A stretch of 64,000 nt of DNA, taken from positions 104,217 to 168,216 of the forward strand of contig NZ_UFQB01000013.1 in NCBI RefSeq assembly GCF_900496965.1. The letters are read 5' to 3'. Made by a program: the position numbers and the translations under genes. This document shows, piece after piece, positions 28,238 through 36,051 of this stretch (position 1 is its first letter; each line of letters starts with the position of its first letter). Under the pieces are notes generated by a model. That model ran no database searches. It was given only the letters and a program-made list of their open reading frames with translations, and was not told where the DNA came from. The stretch comes from Achromobacter agilis. Its GTDB lineage: Bacteria; Pseudomonadota; Gammaproteobacteria; Burkholderiales; Burkholderiaceae_B.

Positions 28238-28257
28238 CAGTCATCGTACAACATGAA
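28238..28257 (+). promoter_or_regulatory. Operator-like motif copy 1 (kdgD side)
   Basis: CAGTCATCGTACAACATGAA lies about 75 bases upstream of the kdgD start. The reverse complement of the region at 28348-28367 reads CAGTTATCGTACAACGTAAA, matching 17 of 20 positions including the block ATCGTACAAC. Such a repeated element in a divergent promoter suggests a FadR/GntR-type or KdgR-type site. The rest of the 28166-28461 interval holds no gene. Confidence 0.5.
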
Positions 28258-28347
28258 TGAACGGCCAACAAGCCAATTCTCATAGGTAATAGCCAGTGAT
28301 TCAAGGGGAAACCCGGAATTTATTGTTCAGTGTTTTCAGCGTTATTC

Positions 28348-28367
28348 TTTACGTTGTACGATAACTG
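28348..28367 (-). promoter_or_regulatory. Operator-like motif copy 2 (Bug receptor side)
   Basis: Inverted copy of the kdgD-side motif, about 95 bases upstream of the Bug receptor start, with the invariant core GTTGTACGAT at 28353-28362. Centre-to-centre distance between the copies is 110 bases, so each divergent promoter has its own site. Confidence 0.5.
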
Positions 28368-28461
28368 GCCGGATGGCGCTCGCGCTATTCAACGCGGGCC
28401 CGGCCGCTTGGCGGCCGCCGGCCGTCCCCGCGCCTCGCAATACACATAGAGAGGAGACAGC

Positions 28462-29439
28462 ATGAACCCGAGCAAGAGACAGTTCCTGGGCAGCGCCGCG
28501 GCGCTTTGCCTGGCGCCGTGGGTGCCCGCATGGGCGCAGTCGTCCGACTGGCCGACGCGGCCGGTCCGCATCATCGTGCCTTATCCGCCCGGCGGCTCGT
28601 CGGACATCATCGCGCGCATCCTGGCGCCCCGCCTGAGCGATGCCTTGAAGCAGACGGTGGTGGTCGAGAACAAGCCCGGGGCCAACGGCAATCTCGGCGC
28701 CGGGCTGGTGGTGCAGGCCGCGCAGGAAGGCCACACGGTGCTGCTGTGCGATGTCGGCGCGTTGGCGATCAGCCCGTCCGTCTACACCAAGCTTTCCTTC
28801 GATCCCTCCAAGGACCTGCGCGCGGTCGGCATGCTGGCCTACTCGCCGCACGTGCTTGCCGTGCACCCGGACGTCCCCGCGCGGACGGTGCCGGAGCTGG
28901 TTGCGCTGTCGAAGCAGCAACGCCTGAACTTCGCCGTGACCGCCATCGGCAGCGCGCCGCACCTGGCGGCCGTGGCCGTGCAGCAGGCCACGGGCGCCCA
29001 ATGGGAGTACGTGCCCTACAAGGGCGGCTCGCAGGCGGTGACCGACACCATCGGCGGACAGACCCAGATCATCATGAACGGGCTGCTGGCCACGCTGCCT
29101 CACATCAAGGCGGGCAAGCTGCGGCCCATCGCGATTTCCAAGCGCGAGCGCATGCAACTGGTGCCCGACATCCCGACGATTTCCGAGCAGGGCGTGGCCG
29201 GGTTCGAGTCCGGCACCTGGCAAGGGGTCATGGCCCCGGCCACCACGACGGATCCGGTCGCGACCCGGCTGTCGGCGCTGATGGCGCAGATCGTCAGCCA
29301 GCCGGACGTAAAGGCGCAGCTGAACGAGCAGGGCGCGGAAATCGTTACGCGCAATCCGGCGGAACTGGCGCAGTTCTTCAACAGCGAACGCGCGCGCTGG
29401 GCCGTGGTGGTGAAAAGCACGGATATCCGGCTGGATTGA
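28462..29439 (+). CDS. Bug-family (tripartite tricarboxylate) substrate receptor
   Basis: 325 aa periplasmic receptor. Signal peptide to about residue 26 (AWAQ), then the Bug hallmark WPTRPVRIIVPYPPGGSSD, VVENKPGANGNLGAGLV and YVPYKGGSQAVTDTIGGQTQ. Bug proteins capture carboxylates for TctAB-type carriers or signalling; the ligand pocket in this one is probably for a dicarboxylate. ATG 28462 has GAGGAG at 28451-28456. Position opposite kdgD suggests an aldarate or related acid. No TctA/TctB membrane genes are adjacent, so the membrane partners must lie elsewhere. Confidence 0.93.
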   Translation: MNPSKRQFLGSAAALCLAPWVPAWAQSSDWPTRPVRIIVPYPPGGSSDIIARILAPRLSDALKQTVVVENKPGANGNLGAGLVVQAAQEGHTVLLCDVGALAISPSVYTKLSFDPSKDLRAVGMLAYSPHVLAVHPDVPARTVPELVALSKQQRLNFAVTAIGSAPHLAAVAVQQATGAQWEYVPYKGGSQAVTDTIGGQTQIIMNGLLATLPHIKAGKLRPIAISKRERMQLVPDIPTISEQGVAGFESGTWQGVMAPATTTDPVATRLSALMAQIVSQPDVKAQLNEQGAEIVTRNPAELAQFFNSERARWAVVVKSTDIRLD

Positions 29440-29600
29440 GGGCAGGCCGGCGCGTCCCGGCTCCGCCTTCCTAGACAGGCCGCGCGCGGCGGGAGCACAC
29501 TGGACCTGTCCCGCGTCCGCCCAGGCCCCGGCGCGATGCGGGCCGGCAGCCGCGGCGCCTTGGTAAGGGGCCGGGCATCCCAGGGGCGGAGCATGCAGTC

Positions 29601-29957
29601 ATGAAAATCGCATGGGCGGCGGCGCTGCTGGCGGCCGCGTGCGCACAGGCAGCCGCGCAAGCCGGCACGTCCGCCACGCCCCGGCCCCCGCCTTCGGCCC
29701 GGGTCATTCCCGATTCCTGCGTCGGCGCGGCCTGCCCCAGGCTGATCAATCCGGGCGCGCCGGCCGAGCCCTGCCTGGGCACGGGCTGCGCCAGCGCGGG
29801 CAGGCCGCCCGGCCCCGTGGCGCCGCCATCCAGCGGCCCCAGTCGCCAGCCGGGCTGGGTCAGCCCGGCGCCGTCGCGTCTGCCATCCATGCCGGCGCCG
29901 CGGGGCCAGCCCTCGGGGCCGCTCACGCCCCCGCCGCCGCTGCCGGTGCCGCGCTGA
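29601..29957 (+). CDS. Small secreted proline-rich protein
   Basis: 118 aa: a signal peptide (MKIAWAAALLAAACAQAAAQ) followed by a low-complexity Pro/Ser/Ala/Gly chain with two short cysteine pairs (DSCVGAACPRLI and EPCLGTGCASAG). No domain is recognised. The repeated C-x-G-x(1-2)-C elements could form local disulfide loops. Reality is supported by the signal peptide and its position after a free-standing gene, but composition alone could generate such a frame in GC-rich DNA. Confidence 0.5.
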   Translation: MKIAWAAALLAAACAQAAAQAGTSATPRPPPSARVIPDSCVGAACPRLINPGAPAEPCLGTGCASAGRPPGPVAPPSSGPSRQPGWVSPAPSRLPSMPAPRGQPSGPLTPPPPLPVPR

Positions 29958-29986
29958 TGCCCGCATGTGCGCTTTGGCATAAAAAA

Positions 29987-30094
29987 CGGAAAAAAAAGCG
30001 GAAAATATTTCTCTTAAAAAACGGTTGTGTATTAAACTAATACATGAATATCAATGATTTATAGATATAAAAGAGCGGAATAAAAACCGGAAAA
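29987..30094 (+). repeat. Paired CGGAAAA repeats upstream of the Fic gene
   Basis: CGGAAAA occurs at 29987, 29999 and 30088, with CGGAATA at 30076. They form two pairs, each with a 12-base period, in AT-rich DNA between 29.96 and 30.1 kb. The second pair runs straight into the start codon. They could bind a regulator or a nucleoid protein; no role is proven. Confidence 0.45.
30028..30044. promoter_or_regulatory. Palindromic operator candidate upstream of the Fic gene
   Basis: TGTATTA-AAC-TAATACA: perfect 7-base arms around a 3-base centre, 50 bases before the Fic start and between the two CGGAAAA pairs. Likely a dimeric repressor site or overlapping promoter element (TATTAAAC / TAATAC). Confidence 0.5.
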
Positions 30095-31249
30095 ATGTAC
30101 GACTCCCCGCACCAGTTTTCGCCCTTGCTGCCAGCCGAACACGTGTTAGGGCCTTATCTCGAACGCGCGGCCTCGGTCGTCAACCAGGCTGCCGAACTTG
30201 GCGGACTGGCGCATTCGAGCACTCGCGCCACGCTGCACGAGCTGCTTCGGAACATGAATTCTTACTACAGCAACAGGATCGAGGGACAGAGTACAACTCC
30301 GAGGAATATCGACGCGGCGCTGCATGACAAGTATTCGGACCGGCCGGAAATCGCGCAATTGCAGCGCATCGCCGTCGCCCACATCGAGGCCGAAAGAGAG
30401 GTCGAACTTCAGGCAACGAAGGTTTCGCCACTGAACGCGGACTTTATCAAGATCGCTCACCACGCCCTATATGGCCGTCTTGCGCCAGCCGATCGCACGA
30501 GCAAAGACGGCCTGGTCGTGGAGCCGGAAATTCTGCGGGAAATCGATGTCGCCGTTGGCCGTCATCGGCCGCCTTCGTGGCAATCTCTCCCGAGATTCAT
30601 GGAGGCGTTCTCGGAGCAATACGATCGGCGGCGAGCGAGCGATTCCCAACTTATTGCCATCGCTTGCGCGCACCATCGCATGGCTTGGATGCATCCGTTC
30701 GCCGATGGCAACGGGCGTGCCACGCGATTGCAGACCCACGCCGCCATGTTGCCGATTACCAGGGGCCTATGGTCGGTCAATCGAGGCTTGGCCCGAGGGG
30801 TGCGAGACTATTACGATCATCTGGCCGCGGCGGACGCGCCTCGGCAGGGAGATCTGGATGGACGGGGAAATCTCACGCAGAAGGGATTGGTCCAGTGGAT
30901 CGACTACTTTCTCGGCGTATGTGAAGACCAGGTTTCCTACATGCGCAACATGCTGGCGCTGGACTCGATGAAGGCGAAGATCAACGCGTGTGTCCTCATA
31001 GAGACAGCGAGGGGGCGGCTGCGGGCGGAGGCTGTCTTGCCCATTTACCACCTTTTCGCGGCAGGCCCCGCCACGCGCGGCGAGTTCATTCAAATGACAG
31101 GCCTGAGCGAGCGTACAGGACGGTCTCTATTGTCGGCCGCATTGAAGTGCGGACTGATCGCGTCCGACAGTTCCCATGCTCCGGTCCGGTTTGCCTTTTC
31201 GCTGGAATCCCTGCCCATACTGTTGCCTGCGCTGTATGGCGCGGAATAG
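30095..31249 (+). CDS. Class II Fic-domain protein (AMP transferase family)
   Basis: 384 aa. The catalytic motif HPFADGNGRATR (H200-R211) is a complete Fic active site, expected to transfer AMP from ATP to a protein hydroxyl. An N-terminal inhibitory helix carries S59-NRI-E63-G64, matching the (S/T)xxxE(G/N) motif of class II, self-inhibited Fic proteins. The C-terminal part (GEFIQMTGLSERTGRSLLSAALKCGLI) looks like a winged helix, possibly DNA-binding. Base composition is lower in GC than the surroundings and the upstream DNA is AT-rich, suggesting horizontal acquisition. Target protein unknown. Confidence 0.93.
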   Translation: MYDSPHQFSPLLPAEHVLGPYLERAASVVNQAAELGGLAHSSTRATLHELLRNMNSYYSNRIEGQSTTPRNIDAALHDKYSDRPEIAQLQRIAVAHIEAEREVELQATKVSPLNADFIKIAHHALYGRLAPADRTSKDGLVVEPEILREIDVAVGRHRPPSWQSLPRFMEAFSEQYDRRRASDSQLIAIACAHHRMAWMHPFADGNGRATRLQTHAAMLPITRGLWSVNRGLARGVRDYYDHLAAADAPRQGDLDGRGNLTQKGLVQWIDYFLGVCEDQVSYMRNMLALDSMKAKINACVLIETARGRLRAEAVLPIYHLFAAGPATRGEFIQMTGLSERTGRSLLSAALKCGLIASDSSHAPVRFAFSLESLPILLPALYGAE

Positions 31250-31255
31250 CGCCAG

Positions 31256-32197
31256 CTAGTCCGCCATCCGCATATACGGCCGGTAAGGCTCCGACAGCGT
31301 CATGGCCGCCAGCAATTCACGCAGGATGCCTTGCACGACCTTCACCGCCTGGGTCTGGGGCCGGCTGGAGGCGGTGGCCAGCATCAGGCGGGTGGACAGG
31401 CCCGGGTTGACGATCCTGCGGGCCACCAGTTGGCCGCAGGCCAGTTCGCGCACGACCGCGGGCACGCCCAGCACCGTGTGCGCCAGGCCGTCGAGCACGA
31501 TTTCCTTCATCAGTTCCAGCGCGTCCATTTCGAACGCCACGTTCAGCGCCAGGTCCGCCTGGGCCGCGGCGTGCTCCAGGGTCCGGCGCAAGCCATGGTT
31601 GCGGGTCGGCAGCGCCAGCGGCAGGCCGCGCAGCTGTTCGAAATCGATGGCCTCCAGGGCCCGCGCGGCCGGCGACAGGCTTTGCGCGGGCGACACCAGG
31701 ACCAGGTCCAGCTCGGCCAGCGGATCGACCGCGATGTGCTGCGAGCGGCGGGCGTCGTGCAGCACCGCGATGTCCACGCGGGCGTTGGCCAGCCATTCGT
31801 GCACATAGCCGCTGTAGCCGGTGATGACGTTCAATTGGATGCGGGGATGGCGTTTCCAGACTTCCGCCACCAGCGGCATGCCGACCATATGGCACAGCGT
31901 CGGGGTCAGCCCCAGCGTGACCTGGCCCGAGGGCGACTTCTGCTCGTCGTGGAATTCGGTGACCACGCGGGTCATCTGCGTCAGCAAGGGGCGCAGCTGG
32001 TCGAGGAGTTTCTCGCCTTCGGGCGTGAGCGACACGCCCCGGCCGTTGCGGTAGAGCAGGGCGCAGCCGCATTCGTCTTCCAGCTTTCTGACCTGCCGCC
32101 CCAGCGCTGACTGGGCGATGCCCAGCACCGAAGCGGCCTTGGAGAAGCTGCCCGAATCGGCGACGTGGATCAGGTTTTCGATCTTGCGTAGGTCCAT
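31256..32197 (-). CDS. LysR-family regulator divergent from TPP-enzyme gene
   Basis: 313 aa. Helix-turn-helix LRKIENLIHVADSGSFSKAASVLGIAQSALGRQVRKLEDE, then the LysR effector domain with QVTLGLTPTLCHMVGMPLVAE. This resembles Nac/CbbR-like members active on aromatic or hydroxy-acid genes. It is divergent from the TPP-dependent enzyme at 32355 with a clean inverted repeat between them and is its probable regulator. It ends six bases after the Fic stop on the opposite strand. Confidence 0.93.
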   Translation of the reverse strand: MDLRKIENLIHVADSGSFSKAASVLGIAQSALGRQVRKLEDECGCALLYRNGRGVSLTPEGEKLLDQLRPLLTQMTRVVTEFHDEQKSPSGQVTLGLTPTLCHMVGMPLVAEVWKRHPRIQLNVITGYSGYVHEWLANARVDIAVLHDARRSQHIAVDPLAELDLVLVSPAQSLSPAARALEAIDFEQLRGLPLALPTRNHGLRRTLEHAAAQADLALNVAFEMDALELMKEIVLDGLAHTVLGVPAVVRELACGQLVARRIVNPGLSTRLMLATASSRPQTQAVKVVQGILRELLAAMTLSEPYRPYMRMAD

Positions 32198-32257
32198 CGC
32201 GGCGTATCGCGGCCCGCGCGGGCCGCCTGTCCTTGTGTGCGTTTTCCGTATATCTGA

Positions 32258-32274
32258 TAGGCAGAGTATGCCTA
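32258..32274. promoter_or_regulatory. LysR-type operator candidate
   Basis: TAGGCA-GAGTA-TGCCTA, perfect 6-base arms with a 5-base spacer, midway between the divergent LysR and TPP-enzyme starts. Size and position fit a LysR recognition half of the regulator-binding region. Confidence 0.55.
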
Positions 32275-32354
32275 CATGGCGCCCCGCCAGCCACCCTAGA
32301 ATTCAGGCGTATCCCTTCCGCGCGCCCGCGCTTGCCGTTCCTGCCAGGCCTTCC

Positions 32355-34067
32355 ATGACACCGTCTTCCGAACCGACCTCGTCCGCCCACGCCTTGCTGG
32401 GGATCTTTGCCGCCAATGGCATCGACCGCGTATTCCTCGTGCCGGGCGAAAGCTATCTGGGCGTGCTGGATGCCCTGCATGATTTCCCGGATATCGACGT
32501 GGTGACCTGCAGGCATGAAGGCGGCGCGGGCTTCATGGCCTGCGCCGACGGCCGCCTGACGGGCCGGCCGGGCGTGGCGATGGTGTCGCGGGGGCCGGGC
32601 GCGGCCAATGCGTCCATCGGCGTGCATGCCGCGCAGCAGGACGGCGTTCCGATGATTCTGCTGATCGGGCAGGTTCCCCGGAAGGACCTGCGCAAGGAAG
32701 CCTTTCAGGAAATCGATTACCAGCGCATGTTCGGCTCGATCGCCAAATGGGTCCACGAAGTGGCTGCGTCCGAGGACCTGGCCTGGGCGGCCCTGAAGGC
32801 CCTGCGGGTGGCGACGTCCGGCACGCCCGGGCCGGTGGTGCTGGTGGTGCCGGAAGACGTGCAGCAGGCGGCGGTGCCGCGGCGGGACTGGGTGGCCGAA
32901 CCGGCCAGCCCGACCCAACCGGCGCCTGCCACGCTTGCCCGAGTGCAGGCCCTGCTGGCCGCCGCGCGCCGGCCCCTGGTCATTGCGGGCGGCGCCTTCA
33001 ACGCGCCGGGCGGCCGCGACGCGCTGCGCCGGTTCGCCGAACGGCATGGGGTGCCGGTGGCGGTGTCGTTCCGCCAGCACGACCTTTTTCCGAACACGCA
33101 CGCGCTGTATGCCGGGGACCTGGACCTGGCGACGCAGGCCTCGCAGGTGGCGGCTTTCGACTCCAGCGACCTGATCCTGGCGCTGGGCACGCGCCTGGGC
33201 GACATTACGTCGCAAGGCTACACCTTCCCGGGCTACCCCAAGCCGTCGCAGACGCTGGTGCACTGCCATGGCGATGCGCATATCGTGAACCAGCACTTCA
33301 CGGCCGACGTCGGCATCGTCGCGGATCCGGTAGCCACGGCGTTGGTGCTGGCCGCGCTGCCGGCCACGGGCGGCGATGCGGCCCGCGGCGACTGGGCGGC
33401 CTGGTTGCGAGCCATCCGCGAGCGCGCCGCGGCCTGGCCGGCGCCGCTGGCGGATGACGGCGTGCCGTTCGTATCGGTGGTGCGGTCCCTGGCGGAGCAG
33501 GCGTCCCGCGACATCATGATCTGCCTGGATGCCGGCACGTTCGCCGCGCCCGTGTACCGCCATTTTCCCTTCGTCTACCCGCAGCGGCTGATGGCTACGC
33601 AATCCGGCGCGATGGGTTACGGCACGCCGGCGGCGATCGCCGCGCAGCTGCGCTATCCGGACCGCAAGGTTGTGTGCATGGCGGGCGACGGCGGCTTCAT
33701 GATGACCGGCAACGAGATGATCGCGGCGGCGGAGCGCGGTTTGCCCGTCTTTTTCATCGTTTCTAACAACAACTGCTACGGATCCATCCGCCTGCACCAG
33801 GCGCGGACCTATCCCGGGCGCTATGCGGGCACCAACCTCGCCAGCCCCGATTTCACGATGATCGCGCGCGCCTTCGGCATGGAGACCGGGCATGTCACGC
33901 GTCCGGACCAGGTGGACGCGGCGGTCGCCAGGGGGCTGGCCTCGGCCGCGCCGTACTTCCTGGAGGTCAAGACCAGCCTGGGCGCGATCCTGCCGGCCGG
34001 CGCGGACACGGCGGCCGGCATCGACCTCCTGCGGCGCGGCGCGCCGGCGCCAGCTCATTCCCGATAG
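32355..34067 (+). CDS. Thiamine-diphosphate-dependent decarboxylase/lyase, paralogue A
   Basis: 570 aa, acetolactate-synthase/benzoylformate-decarboxylase superfamily. The catalytic glutamate is in VVTCRHEGGAGFMACADG, the Mg/ThDP motif is GDGGFMMTGNEMIAAA...NNNCYGS, and a central Rossmann-like domain lies near residues 190-330. Residues ANASIGVHAAQQD and EAFQEIDYQRMFG are shared with the second TPP enzyme at 38814-40517. It is not a typical IlvB: no small subunit is nearby. The likely reaction is decarboxylation or carboligation of a 2-oxo or 2-hydroxy acid. The 3' end overlaps the convergent class II aldolase gene by 13 bases. Confidence 0.9.
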   Translation: MTPSSEPTSSAHALLGIFAANGIDRVFLVPGESYLGVLDALHDFPDIDVVTCRHEGGAGFMACADGRLTGRPGVAMVSRGPGAANASIGVHAAQQDGVPMILLIGQVPRKDLRKEAFQEIDYQRMFGSIAKWVHEVAASEDLAWAALKALRVATSGTPGPVVLVVPEDVQQAAVPRRDWVAEPASPTQPAPATLARVQALLAAARRPLVIAGGAFNAPGGRDALRRFAERHGVPVAVSFRQHDLFPNTHALYAGDLDLATQASQVAAFDSSDLILALGTRLGDITSQGYTFPGYPKPSQTLVHCHGDAHIVNQHFTADVGIVADPVATALVLAALPATGGDAARGDWAAWLRAIRERAAAWPAPLADDGVPFVSVVRSLAEQASRDIMICLDAGTFAAPVYRHFPFVYPQRLMATQSGAMGYGTPAAIAAQLRYPDRKVVCMAGDGGFMMTGNEMIAAAERGLPVFFIVSNNNCYGSIRLHQARTYPGRYAGTNLASPDFTMIARAFGMETGHVTRPDQVDAAVARGLASAAPYFLEVKTSLGAILPAGADTAAGIDLLRRGAPAPAHSR

Positions 34068-34807
34068 CCGCGATCCTTCCTGTCCATCAGCCGCAGCATC
34101 GCCGGCCATTCCAGTTCGCCGAAGGGACGGCGCGTCGTCGGCTGGTACAGGTGCCACGTTTTTTCGATCACTTCCGGCGGCGGCAGGCAAAGCTCGCGGT
34201 TGGCCGACAGGGCGTCCACCTGCGCCTTGCACGCCATCTCCAGCCAGTACAAGGTGTTGAACGCTTGCGCGATGGTCGGGCCCACGGCCAGCAGGCCGTG
34301 GTTGCGTAGGATCATCGCTTCGGACTGGCCCAGGTCCGCCACCAGGCGCCCGCGCTCGTCCAGATCGATGGCGACGCTTTCGTAGTCGTGGTACGGAATC
34401 CTGGCGAACCGCATCGCGGTCTGGGTCAGCGGCAGCAGGCCGCACCTCAGCGCGGACACCGCCATGCCGGCCCGCGTGTGCGTATGGATCACGCACGCCA
34501 CGTCGTGGCGCGCGCCGTGCACGGCGCTATGGATGACATAGCCCGCGGCATTGATCCCGTACTCGCCTTGGGGATTGCTCAGCACCTGTCCGTCGAGATC
34601 GATCTTGACCAGGCTGGACGCGGTGATCTCGTCGTACATCATGCCGTAGGGGTTGATCAGCAGGTGGCCGTCCGATCCGGGAATGCGGGCCGTGATGTGG
34701 TTGTAGATCAGGTCGCTCATGCCGAAGTGGGCGACCAGCCGGTAGCAGGCGGCCAGTTGGACGCGGGTGTCCCATTCCTCGGGGCTCATGCCGGAAGCAG
34801 TGCGCAT
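34055..34807 (-). CDS. Class II aldolase/adducin-family protein 1
   Basis: 250 aa. The class II aldolase fold binds a metal through three histidines; HTHTRAG and ILRNHGLLAVGPTIAQAFN provide the expected sites and SDLIYNHITARIPGSDGHLLINPYG-like N-terminal sequence the substrate loop. Family members include fuculose-phosphate aldolase, ribulose-phosphate epimerases and aromatic-acid decarboxylases, so the reaction is open. ATG 34805-34807 is preferred; ATG at 34789 is a close alternative. It is 17 bases downstream of a Bug receptor gene on the same strand. Confidence 0.88.
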   Translation of the reverse strand: MRTASGMSPEEWDTRVQLAACYRLVAHFGMSDLIYNHITARIPGSDGHLLINPYGMMYDEITASSLVKIDLDGQVLSNPQGEYGINAAGYVIHSAVHGARHDVACVIHTHTRAGMAVSALRCGLLPLTQTAMRFARIPYHDYESVAIDLDERGRLVADLGQSEAMILRNHGLLAVGPTIAQAFNTLYWLEMACKAQVDALSANRELCLPPPEVIEKTWHLYQPTTRRPFGELEWPAMLRLMDRKDRGYRE

Positions 34808-34823
34808 GGTTGTCGTCTCCTCT

Positions 34824-35864
34824 TCAGTCTGTGGCTTTGACGTTGAAGTCGCGGACCACCTTGCCCCACGATTCATATTCGGTCTTCATCAGCGCGCCGA
34901 ATTCGGCGGGCGTGGCGGTGGTGCGGACCTGGGCGCCCAGGTCCGCCAGCTTGTCGCGCACCGCCGGGTCCGCCAGCACGGCGTTGACCTCCGCGGCGAG
35001 CTTCTCCTGGATCGGGGGCGCGATGCCGGCGGGCGCGATCAGGCCCAGCCAGGCGCCCATGTCGAACCCCGGGAACCCCTGTTCGGCGACAGTGGGCACG
35101 TCCGGCAGGCTCGCCACCCGCTCGGGCGTGCTGACGGCGAGTGCCTTCAGGCGGCCGGCCTTCACCAGCGCCAGCGACGACACCATGGTGTCGAAGGTGG
35201 CGTAGGTCCGGCCGCCCACGATGTCGGTCTGCGCCTGGCTGCTGCCCTTGTAGGGCACGTGGATCATGCTGGCGCCGGCCTTCGCCAACAGGACCGAGGT
35301 CACCAGGTGGCTGGTCGTGCCCACGCCGGTCGTGGCGTAGGTGTATTGATTCGGCCTGGCCTTCACCGCCGAGAGGAACTCGGTCAGGTTGCGGGCGGGG
35401 TTGTCGGGGCTGACGACGAACAGGTAGGGCAACCAGGTCAGCAGGCCGATGGGCGCGAAGTCTTTGCGGGCGTCGTAGTTCAGGTTGGGATAGACGTGCG
35501 GGTTGATGGCTTGCGGCGCCGAGGCGCCGATCATCAGCGTATAGCCGTCGGGTTTGGCGCGGGCGCCCAGGCCCGCAGCGATGGAGCCGCCGGCGCCGGG
35601 CTTGTTTTCGACGATGAACTGCTGTCCCAGGCGCTGGGACAGGCGATCGCCCAGCATCCGGGCGACGGTGTCGGTCGCCGTGCCGGGGGGAAAGCCCACC
35701 AGGATGGTGACCGGCTTGGCGGGATAGGGGGCCTGCGCGCAGGCCGGGCCTGCCGCCGCCCATGCCGAGCCGGCGAGCAGGGCCGCCAGCGCGGCGCGGC
35801 GCCAGGATGGATAGGCCGCCGCGGGCGCGGATTGCCGGTCGCCTTGCGTTATCGCGTTGCGCAT
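34824..35864 (-). CDS. Bug-family substrate receptor 2
   Basis: 346 aa with a long N-terminal region and a signal peptide ending near GPACAQA (about residue 45); the signal core is WRRAALAALLAGSAWAA. The Bug signatures YPAKPVTILVGFPPGTATD, VENKPGAGGSIAAGLGARA and VPYKGSSQAQTDIVGG are present. Ligand unknown. Probably co-transcribed with the class II aldolase downstream and separated from the ALDH operon upstream by a hairpin at 36020-36044. Confidence 0.93.
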   Translation of the reverse strand: MRNAITQGDRQSAPAAAYPSWRRAALAALLAGSAWAAAGPACAQAPYPAKPVTILVGFPPGTATDTVARMLGDRLSQRLGQQFIVENKPGAGGSIAAGLGARAKPDGYTLMIGASAPQAINPHVYPNLNYDARKDFAPIGLLTWLPYLFVVSPDNPARNLTEFLSAVKARPNQYTYATTGVGTTSHLVTSVLLAKAGASMIHVPYKGSSQAQTDIVGGRTYATFDTMVSSLALVKAGRLKALAVSTPERVASLPDVPTVAEQGFPGFDMGAWLGLIAPAGIAPPIQEKLAAEVNAVLADPAVRDKLADLGAQVRTTATPAEFGALMKTEYESWGKVVRDFNVKATD

Positions 35865-36019
35865 CGTTGTCTCCAGTCATTGTTCTGATGGCGGGAGAGC
35901 GCCTGCGTCTGCCCGCAACGGATTCCTGTCGGAAACCCCGTCGCCGTCCACGGTGGCACAAGGGCGGGCCATCTTCAATGATGCTGGCGGCCAAGCAGAT
36001 AGCGCGAAATGGCATAGAC

Positions 36020-36044
36020 GGCGGACGCCGGGCCAGCGTCCGCC
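36020..36044 (-). terminator. Terminator-like hairpin after the ALDH gene
   Basis: GGCGGACGC (36020-36028) and GCGTCCGCC (36036-36044) form a perfect 9-base stem with a 7-base loop, eight bases beyond the ALDH stop. No U tract follows on the minus strand, so termination may be weak or Rho-assisted. It marks the probable end of the long catabolic operon. Confidence 0.5.
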
Positions 36045-36051
36045 GGAAGGG

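Noticed and set aside
29987..30094. The CGGAAAA repeats as a plasmid-type origin or attachment site
   Set aside because: Only four copies, no replication or integrase gene nearby, no flanking direct repeat or tRNA seen.
31317..34496. A 1059-codon open frame on the minus strand
   Set aside because: It runs opposite or out of frame with three convincing genes (LysR, TPP enzyme, class II aldolase) and has the composition of a GC-rich shadow frame.
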